This document shows, piece after piece, positions 6,602 through 11,383 of a DNA stretch of 11,383 nt (positions are counted from its first letter, which is position 1; every line of letters begins with the position of its first letter). This DNA is from an uncultured Anaerolineaceae bacterium (GTDB taxonomy: Bacteria; Chloroflexota; Anaerolineae; Anaerolineales; Anaerolineaceae). Location: NCBI GenBank assembly GCA_937890875.1, contig CALAEB010000057.1:1-11383 (forward strand), given 5' to 3'. A program made the position numbers and the translations under genes. The notes beneath the pieces are model-generated. The model did not search any database. It saw only the letters and a program-made list of their open reading frames with translations, and was not told where the DNA came from.

Positions 6602-7593
6602 TCAAAATCGGAATCATGAGTTTTGCGCATCTTCATGCGGAAGCGTATATCCAGAATATCCGGGCAGTCCCGGATGTGACCTTCACCGGTTTTGTCGATC
6701 CGGATGCGGAGCGGGCGGAAAAATTCGGGCGTTTGTTTAACGTCCCCGCGACGACTGATTTTGACCGGTTCTTCGCTCAAAAACCGGACGGCGTTGTGAT
6801 CTGCAGTGAAAACAACGCACATCTGGAGATGGTTGAACGGGCGATTGACGCCGGAATAAAACAGATCTGCTGCGAAAAACCGCTGGCGACAACACCGGCG
6901 GACGCACGGCGAATCGTGGATCTGGCCGCCGCGAGTCGGGTGAATTTGATGACCGCTTTCCCGATGCGCTTTTCCGCGCCGGTTCTGGAGGTTAAAAGGA
7001 CGTTGGATTCCGGCGCGGCCGGAAAAATTTTCTGTTTCAGCGCTTCCAATGAAGGACGGATGCCATCGCTTTATCGGGAATGGTTTGTGGATAAGGAACT
7101 GGCCGGCGGCGGCGCGCTGCAGGACCATCTGGTTCATCTGACCGATTTATTCCGCTGGATCACCCGGTCCGAGGTTCAGGCGGTTTACGCCCAATCCAGC
7201 CAGGCTTTCCATCCGGGTGAAGTCGCGGTGGAAACGGCCGGAATGGCGATGCTGAAATTTCGCAACGGCGTTTTTGCCAGTATCGACTGTTCCTGGTCCC
7301 GTCCGGATTATTATCCGACCTGGGGCGGCTTGAATTTCGAAGTTGTCACGGCGCGCGGCGCGCTGCAGGTCGACGCGTTCCGGCAGAAGCTGACGGTTTT
7401 CAGTCATGAGATTCAGGGGCAAAGCTGGGTGGACTGGGGATCGGATTCAAATCAGGCGATGATCGATGAGTTTGTGGCTTCGATCCGTGAACAGCGTCCG
7501 GCTTCGGTCAGCGGAGAGGACGGCTTGCGGACGGTTGAGGTGATTCATGCGGCGTATGAATCGGCCGCATCCGGCGGCGTTGTGACACTTTGA
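6598..7593 (+). CDS. Second Gfo/Idh/MocA family oxidoreductase, degenerate glycine motif
   Basis: A 331-residue protein of the same family as its upstream neighbour but clearly divergent. It starts with GTG inside the overlap GTGA with the preceding stop; AGGGAGG (6585-6591) lies 6 nt upstream. The first strand reads IKIGIMSFAHLHA, so the usual GxGxxG turn is replaced by GIMSFAH. I recall a subfamily with such IGxxSFAHxHA starts, so this may be normal for its clade. Lys94 in EKP (93-95) and the Asp176/His180 pair in GGGALQDHLVHLTDL (170-184) are retained, so catalysis is plausible. Other markers include FPMRFSAPV (121-129) and the family-typical C-terminal end DGLRTVEVIHAAYESA. The gene pair suggests sequential or reverse oxidation steps on one substrate. 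Confidence 0.9.
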   Translation: MIKIGIMSFAHLHAEAYIQNIRAVPDVTFTGFVDPDAERAEKFGRLFNVPATTDFDRFFAQKPDGVVICSENNAHLEMVERAIDAGIKQICCEKPLATTPADARRIVDLAAASRVNLMTAFPMRFSAPVLEVKRTLDSGAAGKIFCFSASNEGRMPSLYREWFVDKELAGGGALQDHLVHLTDLFRWITRSEVQAVYAQSSQAFHPGEVAVETAGMAMLKFRNGVFASIDCSWSRPDYYPTWGGLNFEVVTARGALQVDAFRQKLTVFSHEIQGQSWVDWGSDSNQAMIDEFVASIREQRPASVSGEDGLRTVEVIHAAYESAASGGVVTL

Positions 7594-7604
7594 GCAGGAT
7601 TTCG

Positions 7605-7624
7605 AGATATAGGATATCTTTTTT
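7605..7624 (+). terminator. Weak hairpin with T tract after the oxidoreductase pair
   Basis: AGATAT (7605-7610), loop AGG and ATATCT (7614-7619) run into further T residues to 7624. The stem is short and AT-rich, so termination would be inefficient; it may simply reduce expression of the hydrolase that starts 33 nt later. Confidence 0.35.
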
Positions 7625-7656
7625 GTATTTCGGAATGTTTCATTTTGAGAGGGACA

Positions 7657-8343
7657 ATGAAAATTCAAATTACATGGCTGGGGCACGCGGCGTTTCTGTT
7701 CGATTTTGCCGGGGTGCGCGTGGTGACGGATCCGTATCTCCGCGGAAATCCGGCCGCGAAGGTCAATGCCGCCGATCTGCCGGCGGATTTGATCCTGGTA
7801 ACGCACGGACACAATGACCATGTTGGAGATACCGTCGAAATTGCCGGAAAATCCGGCGCGTCCGTGATCAGCAATACGGAGATTTGCAGCTGGCTGGATG
7901 AACGGGGCGTGAAAAAAACATTGCCGCTGTATATCAGCGGCGCGCGCAAGACCGCGTTCGGTTCGGTTAAGGCGGTCAGTGCGGTGCATGGCTCATCGCT
8001 TCCGGATGGCAGTTACGGCGGGCTGGCGCTGGGCTTTCTGCTTTCGGCGGAAGATGGCCGCAGAATTTATTTTGCCGGGGATACCGGATTGTTCGGGGAT
8101 ATGAAACTGATCGGTGATGAGGGCATTGACGTCGCGATCCTTCCGATCGGCGGCGTTTACACCATGGGTGCGGCGGATTCGATCCGGGCGATTCAATTGA
8201 TTCGTCCGAAAGTGGTGATCCCGATGCATTTTAATACCTGGGAACTGATCCGGCAGGATGCTTCGGCTTGGGAACGGGAGGTCAGCGCGAAGACGTCCGC
8301 CCGTCCGGTCGTCCTTCCGGTGGGTGGTGTGCTGGAATTGTAG
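7657..8343 (+). CDS. Metal-dependent hydrolase, UPF0173/UlaG-like metallo-beta-lactamase fold
   Basis: A 228-residue cytoplasmic protein, the normal length for UPF0173 (COG2220). The opening MKIQITWLGHAAFLFDF is the family signature. THGHNDHVGD carries the metal ligands His50, His52, Asp54 and His55; further ligands are likely His111 (AVHGSS), Asp142 (FAGDTG) and His191 (IPMHFNTW). The full di-metal set is therefore present and the enzyme should be active. Known relatives include the L-ascorbate 6-phosphate lactonase UlaG, but most UPF0173 members have no proven substrate. The ATG at 7657 is chosen because the family begins here; GAGAGGG lies just upstream at slightly short spacing, and an in-frame TTG at 7645 is a less likely start. 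Next to two sugar-type dehydrogenases, lactone hydrolysis is an attractive role, but this is inference. Confidence 0.88.
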   Translation: MKIQITWLGHAAFLFDFAGVRVVTDPYLRGNPAAKVNAADLPADLILVTHGHNDHVGDTVEIAGKSGASVISNTEICSWLDERGVKKTLPLYISGARKTAFGSVKAVSAVHGSSLPDGSYGGLALGFLLSAEDGRRIYFAGDTGLFGDMKLIGDEGIDVAILPIGGVYTMGAADSIRAIQLIRPKVVIPMHFNTWELIRQDASAWEREVSAKTSARPVVLPVGGVLEL

Positions 8344-8435
8344 GGATCCGCTTTCCGCCCGGATTTCAGGCTTCGGATCCGTACTTCGAAACTTAGAAAG
8401 AAGTTTCAGCAGTTCTGTTATTTTTCGCGTCGAAC

Positions 8436-8465
8436 AAAAGGAACAGAACCACGGTTTCCTTTTTT
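8436..8465 (+). terminator. Possible terminator of the oxidoreductase-hydrolase operon
   Basis: AAAAGGAA (8436-8443) can pair with TTCCTTTT (8456-8463), and the T run continues to 8465. The stem is AT-rich with a 12-nt loop, so it is only a moderate candidate. Its T run merges with the TTGACA box of the next promoter. Confidence 0.4.
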
Positions 8466-8493
8466 GACAATTTGACCTTTGTCATTTTATCCA
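8464..8493 (+). promoter_or_regulatory. Candidate promoter with operator-like inverted repeat, mevalonate operon
   Basis: A perfect -35 hexamer TTGACA (8464-8469) is followed at 17-18 nt by TTATCC or TATCCA, a poor -10. TGACAA (8465-8470) and TTGTCA (8479-8484) form a perfect inverted repeat with an 8-nt centre that covers the -35 and spacer, the usual place for a repressor site. Confidence 0.4.
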
Positions 8494-8557
8494 TCTTTGT
8501 CCCGGGTGTTTGAAGTCGATACGGGGCGGACAGCGGCGGAAACCGGAAAGGTGATAG

Positions 8558-8584
8558 TTTTTGCCAGTGGTTTTTCGATAAAAT
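8558..8584 (+). promoter_or_regulatory. Alternative -10 box close to the leader hairpins
   Basis: TAAAAT at 8579-8584 matches TATAAT at 5 of 6. The best upstream element, TTTTTG at 8558-8563, gives a short 15-nt spacer. If used, transcription would start near 8591, right before the first hairpin. Confidence 0.25.
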
Positions 8585-8596
8585 CAACAAACATTC

Positions 8597-8632
8597 AAAG
8601 GTACCGTTTCTCCAAAGAGGGACGGTACCTTT
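8597..8632 (+). repeat. Strong leader hairpin 1
   Basis: AAAGGTACCGT (8597-8607) pairs perfectly with ACGGTACCTTT (8622-8632). Two G-T wobbles and three further pairs extend this to a 16-bp stem closed by a CAAA tetraloop (8613-8616). Only three T residues end the stem, all of them inside it, so a terminator role is doubtful. Confidence 0.75.
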
Positions 8633-8731
8633 ATGAAAGCACCCGGCGGTTCTGCCGTCCGGGTGCTGATCAGGGACCCTTATTCGGAACTGGAAAAGAA
8701 ATGTCTGAATCAAAGAAATTTTATGAATTAA
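8633..8731 (+). CDS. Possible small upstream ORF overlapping HMG-CoA reductase
   Basis: ATG at 8633 opens a 32-codon frame (MKAPGGSAVRVLIRD at its start) that ends with TAA at 8729-8731, 31 nt inside the reductase gene in another frame. GAGGG at 8617-8621 could act as a ribosome-binding site but is buried in hairpin 1, and the frame runs through hairpin 2. The peptide resembles nothing I recognise. It may be chance; if translated, its passage would disturb hairpin 2 and affect reductase initiation. Confidence 0.2.
   Translation: MKAPGGSAVRVLIRDPYSELEKKCLNQRNFMN
8638..8667 (+). repeat. Strong leader hairpin 2
   Basis: AGCACCCGG (8638-8646) pairs with CCGGGTGCT (8659-8667); after a single bulged T, CGG/CCG adds three more pairs around a TTCTG loop. 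It is very GC-rich and lies 33 nt before the reductase ATG. No T run follows on the + strand. Confidence 0.7.
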
Positions 8732-9966
8732 CGCCCGATGAAAGGTTAGCGCTGCTGGTCGCGCAGGGGGCGCTTACTCCTGTGGACGCGAGCGCTTTAT
8801 CCGGCGAATCCGGCCTGACGGAAGAAAGCGCCGACCATATGGTTGAAAACGTCGTCGGCCGGTATGCGCTGCCCGTTGGAATCGCGCAGAACTTTGTGGT
8901 TAATGGCCGGCATGTGTTGGTTCCGATGGTGATCGAGGAACCTTCGGTTATTGCCGCGGCTTCGAACGCGGCGAAAATTGTCGCTGCCGGCGGCGGTTTC
9001 CGGGCGGATTCTGCTGACCCACGGATGATCGGGCAGCTGCAGGTCGTTGGAGTTCCGGACATGGACGCGGCTGAAAAAGCCGTTCTTTCGCGGAAAGCGG
9101 CGATTCTTGGCATGGTTTCCGATATCGATCCGATCCTGAAGAAACTTGGCGGTGGTCCGCTGGATTTACTGGTGCGGATTTTCCCCCAGACCGCCGCCGG
9201 GCCGATGATGGTTCTGCACCTGATTCTGGATGTGCGGGATGCGATGGGCGCGAACAGCATCAACACCGCGCTTGAAAAGATCACGCCTGAAATCGAGAAA
9301 TTGACCGGCGGGCAGGTGCGCCTGCGGATTTTGTCCAACCTGGCGGATCAGCGGCTGGCGCGGGCGCGCTGCCGGATTGCCCCGGAGGCGCTGTCCATGA
9401 AACGTTACTCCGGTGAAGAAGTGCTGCGGCGGATACTGGAAGCGGCGGCCTTTGCCGAGGTGGATCCTTACCGGGCGGTGACGCACAATAAAGGAATTAT
9501 GAACGGCATTGACGCGGTGGCCGTGGCGACCGGGAATGATTGGCGGGCTGTGGAGGCTGGCGCGCATGCCTGGGCGGCGCGAAGCGGGACGGTTCGTCCG
9601 CTCAGCCATTGGACGCAGGACTCGGACGGGATGCTGTGCGGCGAAATTGAGCTGCCGCTGGCGGTCGGCACAGTCGGCGGAGCCACCCGGGTTCATCCCG
9701 GCGCGCAAGCCGCGTTGAAGCTGATGCAGGTCGCTTCTTCAAAAGAATTGGCCCAGATCATGGCCGGCGTCGGACTGGCGCAGAATCTTGCGGCGCTGCG
9801 CGCGCTCTCGACCGAGGGCATCCAGAAAGGGCATATGATGCTCCATGCGCGGCAGGTGGCCATGGCGGCCGGCGCGTCCGGAACGCAGATTGAAACGGTC
9901 GCGGCACAGATGATCCGGGACGGAGTTATTCGCATAGACCATGCAAAGGAGATCCTTAATCGATGA
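8701..9966 (+). CDS. Hydroxymethylglutaryl-CoA reductase, class II (bacterial type)
   Basis: A 421-residue soluble class II HMG-CoA reductase. It interconverts HMG-CoA and mevalonate with NAD(P)H, the pathway-defining step of mevalonate synthesis. Landmarks aligned to the Pseudomonas mevalonii enzyme as I recall it are [15 protein letters not shown] (74-88; catalytic Glu80), [42 protein letters not shown] (261-283; Lys264 and Asp280) and [10 protein letters not shown] (375-384; His378). All catalytic residues are present. Asp143 aligns with the Asp146 tied to NAD preference in P. mevalonii, so NADH use is plausible. ATG 8701 gives the normal family length and N-terminus; its ribosome-binding site (GGAAAAG) is weak, which fits a regulated leader. 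The stop overlaps the HMG-CoA synthase start by 4 nt, pointing to biosynthesis rather than mevalonate breakdown. Confidence 0.95.
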   Translation: MSESKKFYELTPDERLALLVAQGALTPVDASALSGESGLTEESADHMVENVVGRYALPVGIAQNFVVNGRHVLVPMVIEEPSVIAAASNAAKIVAAGGGFRADSADPRMIGQLQVVGVPDMDAAEKAVLSRKAAILGMVSDIDPILKKLGGGPLDLLVRIFPQTAAGPMMVLHLILDVRDAMGANSINTALEKITPEIEKLTGGQVRLRILSNLADQRLARARCRIAPEALSMKRYSGEEVLRRILEAAAFAEVDPYRAVTHNKGIMNGIDAVAVATGNDWRAVEAGAHAWAARSGTVRPLSHWTQDSDGMLCGEIELPLAVGTVGGATRVHPGAQAALKLMQVASSKELAQIMAGVGLAQNLAALRALSTEGIQKGHMMLHARQVAMAAGASGTQIETVAAQMIRDGVIRIDHAKEILNR

Positions 9967-11015
9967 AATTACTTATCCCTGAAAGGCCGGTCGGTATTAT
10001 CGGATATGGCGCTTATATCCCGCGCTACCGCATTCCGGCGGCGGAAATATCCCGTGTATGGCATGGAGGAACGGAAGGAACGCCGGTTCGCGAAAAGTCT
10101 GTGCCCGGCATTGACGAAGATACCATTACCATGTCCATTGAGGCCGCGCGGAATGCGCTGAATCGTGCGGAGCTTGATGCGGAAAAGCTGCGGGCTGTCT
10201 GGATCGGTTCGGAATCTCATCCATACGCGGTCAAGCCCAGCGGTACAGTTGTCGCGGAAGCGATCGGCGTTTCCCATTCGGTTTCGGCGGCGGATTTTGA
10301 GTTTGCCTGTAAGGGCGGCTCTGAAGCGCTGATTGCTGGGATCGGTTTTGTCGGTTCGGGTATGGCGGATTATATGCTGGCGATCGGCATGGATACGGCG
10401 CAGGGGCGCCCGGGAGATGTGCTGGAATATACCGCGGCTGCCGGGGGCGGTGCGGTGATTCTCGGTCCGGCGGATGACTCGCTGGCCAAAATTGACGCGG
10501 CATATTCCTATGTCACGGATACGCCCGATTTCTGGCGGCGGCAGCTGGAGCCTTATCCGCAGCACGGACAGCGGTTTACCGGTGAGCCGGCCTATTTCCA
10601 TCACATCGGCAGTTCGGTGGAAACATTCCTGTCCGAGACAAAAACCTCCGCAAAAGATTACCAATATGTGGTTTTTCATCAGCCAAATGCGAAATTCCCA
10701 CAGAAAATTGCCAGGGATTTCGGCTTTACGAAGGAACAGGTCGCGCCCGGCTTGCTTTCCCCGGTAATCGGGAACACTTATTCCGGCGCGGTTCTGCTCG
10801 GGGTCTCCGCCGTTCTGGACATTGCGAAACCGGGAGACCGGATTCTGGCGGCGGCTTTCGGTTCCGGCGCGGGGACGGATACGTTTTCGCTGACGGTTAC
10901 TGACCTGATTGAAAAACGCCGGAAACTGGCGCCCTCAACGCAGACTTACATCGACCGGCGGACGGTGATCGATTATGCGGTTTATGCGCGGCAGCGCGGA
11001 AAATATCTGCTTTAG
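9963..11015 (+). CDS. Hydroxymethylglutaryl-CoA synthase, archaeal type
   Basis: A 350-residue thiolase-fold enzyme that condenses acetyl-CoA with acetoacetyl-CoA to HMG-CoA. The opening [24 protein letters not shown] (10-33) is the hallmark of the archaeal/COG3425 group rather than the eukaryote or Gram-positive type. The likely acetyl-accepting cysteine is Cys116 in [12 protein letters not shown] general-acid glutamate is probably Glu84 ([12 protein letters not shown]), and the catalytic histidine His239 lies in [20 protein letters not shown] (270-280) is the conserved loop near the active site. The length matches archaeal homologues (about 345-350). ATG 9963 overlaps the reductase stop (ATGA), with AAAGGAG at 9945-9951 upstream, so the two proteins are made together. 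In archaea this enzyme forms a complex with a thiolase and a DUF35 protein; the thiolase follows here. Confidence 0.94.
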   Translation: MKLLIPERPVGIIGYGAYIPRYRIPAAEISRVWHGGTEGTPVREKSVPGIDEDTITMSIEAARNALNRAELDAEKLRAVWIGSESHPYAVKPSGTVVAEAIGVSHSVSAADFEFACKGGSEALIAGIGFVGSGMADYMLAIGMDTAQGRPGDVLEYTAAAGGGAVILGPADDSLAKIDAAYSYVTDTPDFWRRQLEPYPQHGQRFTGEPAYFHHIGSSVETFLSETKTSAKDYQYVVFHQPNAKFPQKIARDFGFTKEQVAPGLLSPVIGNTYSGAVLLGVSAVLDIAKPGDRILAAAFGSGAGTDTFSLTVTDLIEKRRKLAPSTQTYIDRRTVIDYAVYARQRGKYLL

Positions 11016-11018
11016 CCG

Positions 11019-11048
11019 ATGAAAAAGAGAGCGCTGGATCCATCATGA
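11019..11048 (+). other. Nine-codon mini-ORF before the thiolase
   Basis: ATG at 11019 begins MKKRALDPS and ends with TGA at 11046-11048, overlapping the thiolase ATG at 11045. The thiolase itself lacks a good ribosome-binding site, so this mini-ORF could couple its initiation to that of the preceding gene. It may also be chance. Confidence 0.2.
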
Positions 11049-11383
11049 GAAACGAATCGAACGATATTGTCATTGCCGGAATCGGGATGCTGCCGGTCGG
11101 AGAACATTGGGAGCTCAGTCTGCGGACGCTGGCCGCGCGGGCTGTTCGGGCTGCCGTCGATGCGTCCGGCGGCATGAGACCGGACGCGATTTACATCGGG
11201 AACAGCCTGGCCGGGGTGCTTTCCCATCAGGCAAATTTGGGGTCGCTGATCAGCGAACATTCCGGTTTTCCGGGAATTGAATCCTGTACGTTTGAGGCGG
11301 CGGGCGCTTCCGGCGCGGCGGCCTTCCGGGCGGCTTGTCTGGCGGTCCGCTCCGGTTTTGTGAATGTCGCGGTTGCGCTGGGG
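11045..11383 (+). CDS. Thiolase (archaeal acetyl-CoA acetyltransferase type), 5' part; catalytic Cys position is Gly
   Basis: The first 113 residues of a thiolase that runs off the window. IVIAGIGMLPVGEHWELSLRTLAARAVRAA (9-37), DAIYIGNSLAGVLSHQANLGSLI (47-69) and FEAAGASGAAAFRAACLAVRSG (83-104) match the SCP2/archaeal thiolase pattern. Such enzymes condense two acetyl-CoA to acetoacetyl-CoA, feeding HMG-CoA synthase next door. The expected nucleophile motif is EAACASG or EAACGSG; here it is EAAGASG, with Gly87 encoded by GGC at 11303-11305, one base from the Cys codon TGC. Cysteines at 81 and 98 do not align with the nucleophile. Either the subunit is inactive or altered, or the base is a sequence error. 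ATG 11045 is the natural family start; only a weak GGAT precedes it. The gene lies 29 nt after HMG-CoA synthase, in the same operon. Confidence 0.85.
   Translation, partial: MRNESNDIVIAGIGMLPVGEHWELSLRTLAARAVRAAVDASGGMRPDAIYIGNSLAGVLSHQANLGSLISEHSGFPGIESCTFEAAGASGAAAFRAACLAVRSGFVNVAVALG

Larger units (their letters stand above)
8344..8700. other. Hairpin-rich leader before the mevalonate operon
   Basis: These 357 bases hold several inverted repeats and no convincing full gene. In order they are: GGATCCG/CGGATCC (8344-8350, 8374-8380); GAAACTT/AAGTTTC (8388-8394, 8401-8407); a terminator-like AAAAGGAA/TTCCTTTT; a promoter-like TTGACA inside an inverted repeat; a second -10-like TAAAAT at 8579-8584; and two strong tandem hairpins just before the HMG-CoA reductase start. 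The reductase frame happens to stay open upstream to 8479, but that extension does not look like reductase sequence and runs through the hairpins. Confidence 0.6.

Noticed and set aside
8479..8700. 74-residue N-terminal extension of HMG-CoA reductase from a TTG start
   Set aside because: The extension runs through both leader hairpins, shows no reductase similarity and would exceed the family length. ATG 8701 gives the expected N-terminus.
9969..10679. Long minus-strand reading frame opposite HMG-CoA synthase
   Set aside because: It lies inside a clear HMG-CoA synthase gene, has low-complexity Arg/His-rich content and has no ribosome-binding site.
1..11383. CRISPR array, tRNA, rRNA, transposase or phage genes
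   Set aside because: No spaced direct-repeat array, cloverleaf-like sequence with conserved T-arm, or mobile-element protein was found. All confident genes are metabolic, transport or replication genes.

Overview
The window looks like chromosomal DNA from a free-living bacterium with moderately GC-rich coding sequence. The best lineage guess is Chloroflexi (Anaerolineae-like). The main reason is the combination of an archaeal-type HMG-CoA synthase, a class II HMG-CoA reductase and an SCP2/archaeal-type thiolase in one bacterial operon, together with a short GTAGGGGCG-type palindrome of a sort I recall as dispersed in such genomes. This is inference from gene content; no rRNA or other phylogenetic marker is present. 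Every recognisable gene is on the + strand.

Layout. (1) 1-342 is the C-terminal end of the DNA polymerase III alpha subunit (dnaE), cut by the window edge. (2) 504-1496 is an ATP-type 6-phosphofructokinase (pfkA) with its own extended -10 promoter. (3) 1497-1984 has no convincing gene but carries a strong intrinsic terminator at 1627-1655. (4) 1985-5388 is a CUT1-type sugar ABC importer: a secreted binding protein, a 313-nt gap with a hairpin, then two permeases. No ATPase gene is present. (5) 5389-5599 holds a striking 124-bp concentric inverted repeat. (6) 5600-8343 encodes two Gfo/Idh/MocA oxidoreductases with a 4-nt overlap, then a UPF0173/UlaG-like metallo-beta-lactamase-fold hydrolase. 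Together with the importer this reads as an uptake-and-oxidation cluster for a sugar, polyol or sugar acid. (7) 8344-8700 is a hairpin-rich leader. (8) 8701-11383 is an upper mevalonate-pathway operon: HMG-CoA reductase, HMG-CoA synthase (4-nt overlap) and the start of a thiolase, truncated by the window end.

How the genes fit together. The importer would bring in a carbohydrate, the dehydrogenase pair would oxidise it or epimerise it through a keto intermediate, and the metallo-hydrolase could open a lactone product; that last step is inference. Phosphofructokinase is a housekeeping neighbour. The last block makes mevalonate from acetyl-CoA for isoprenoids (thiolase, then HMG-CoA synthase, then HMG-CoA reductase). 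By analogy with archaea, a DUF35 scaffold gene is expected just beyond the right edge.

The points most worth a second look are four. The thiolase has glycine where the nucleophilic cysteine should be. A large symmetric palindrome precedes the oxidoreductases. The HMG-CoA reductase leader has two tandem strong hairpins and an overlapping small ORF. An operator-like inverted repeat sits on a perfect TTGACA box. No CRISPR array, rRNA, tRNA, transposase or phage gene was seen.
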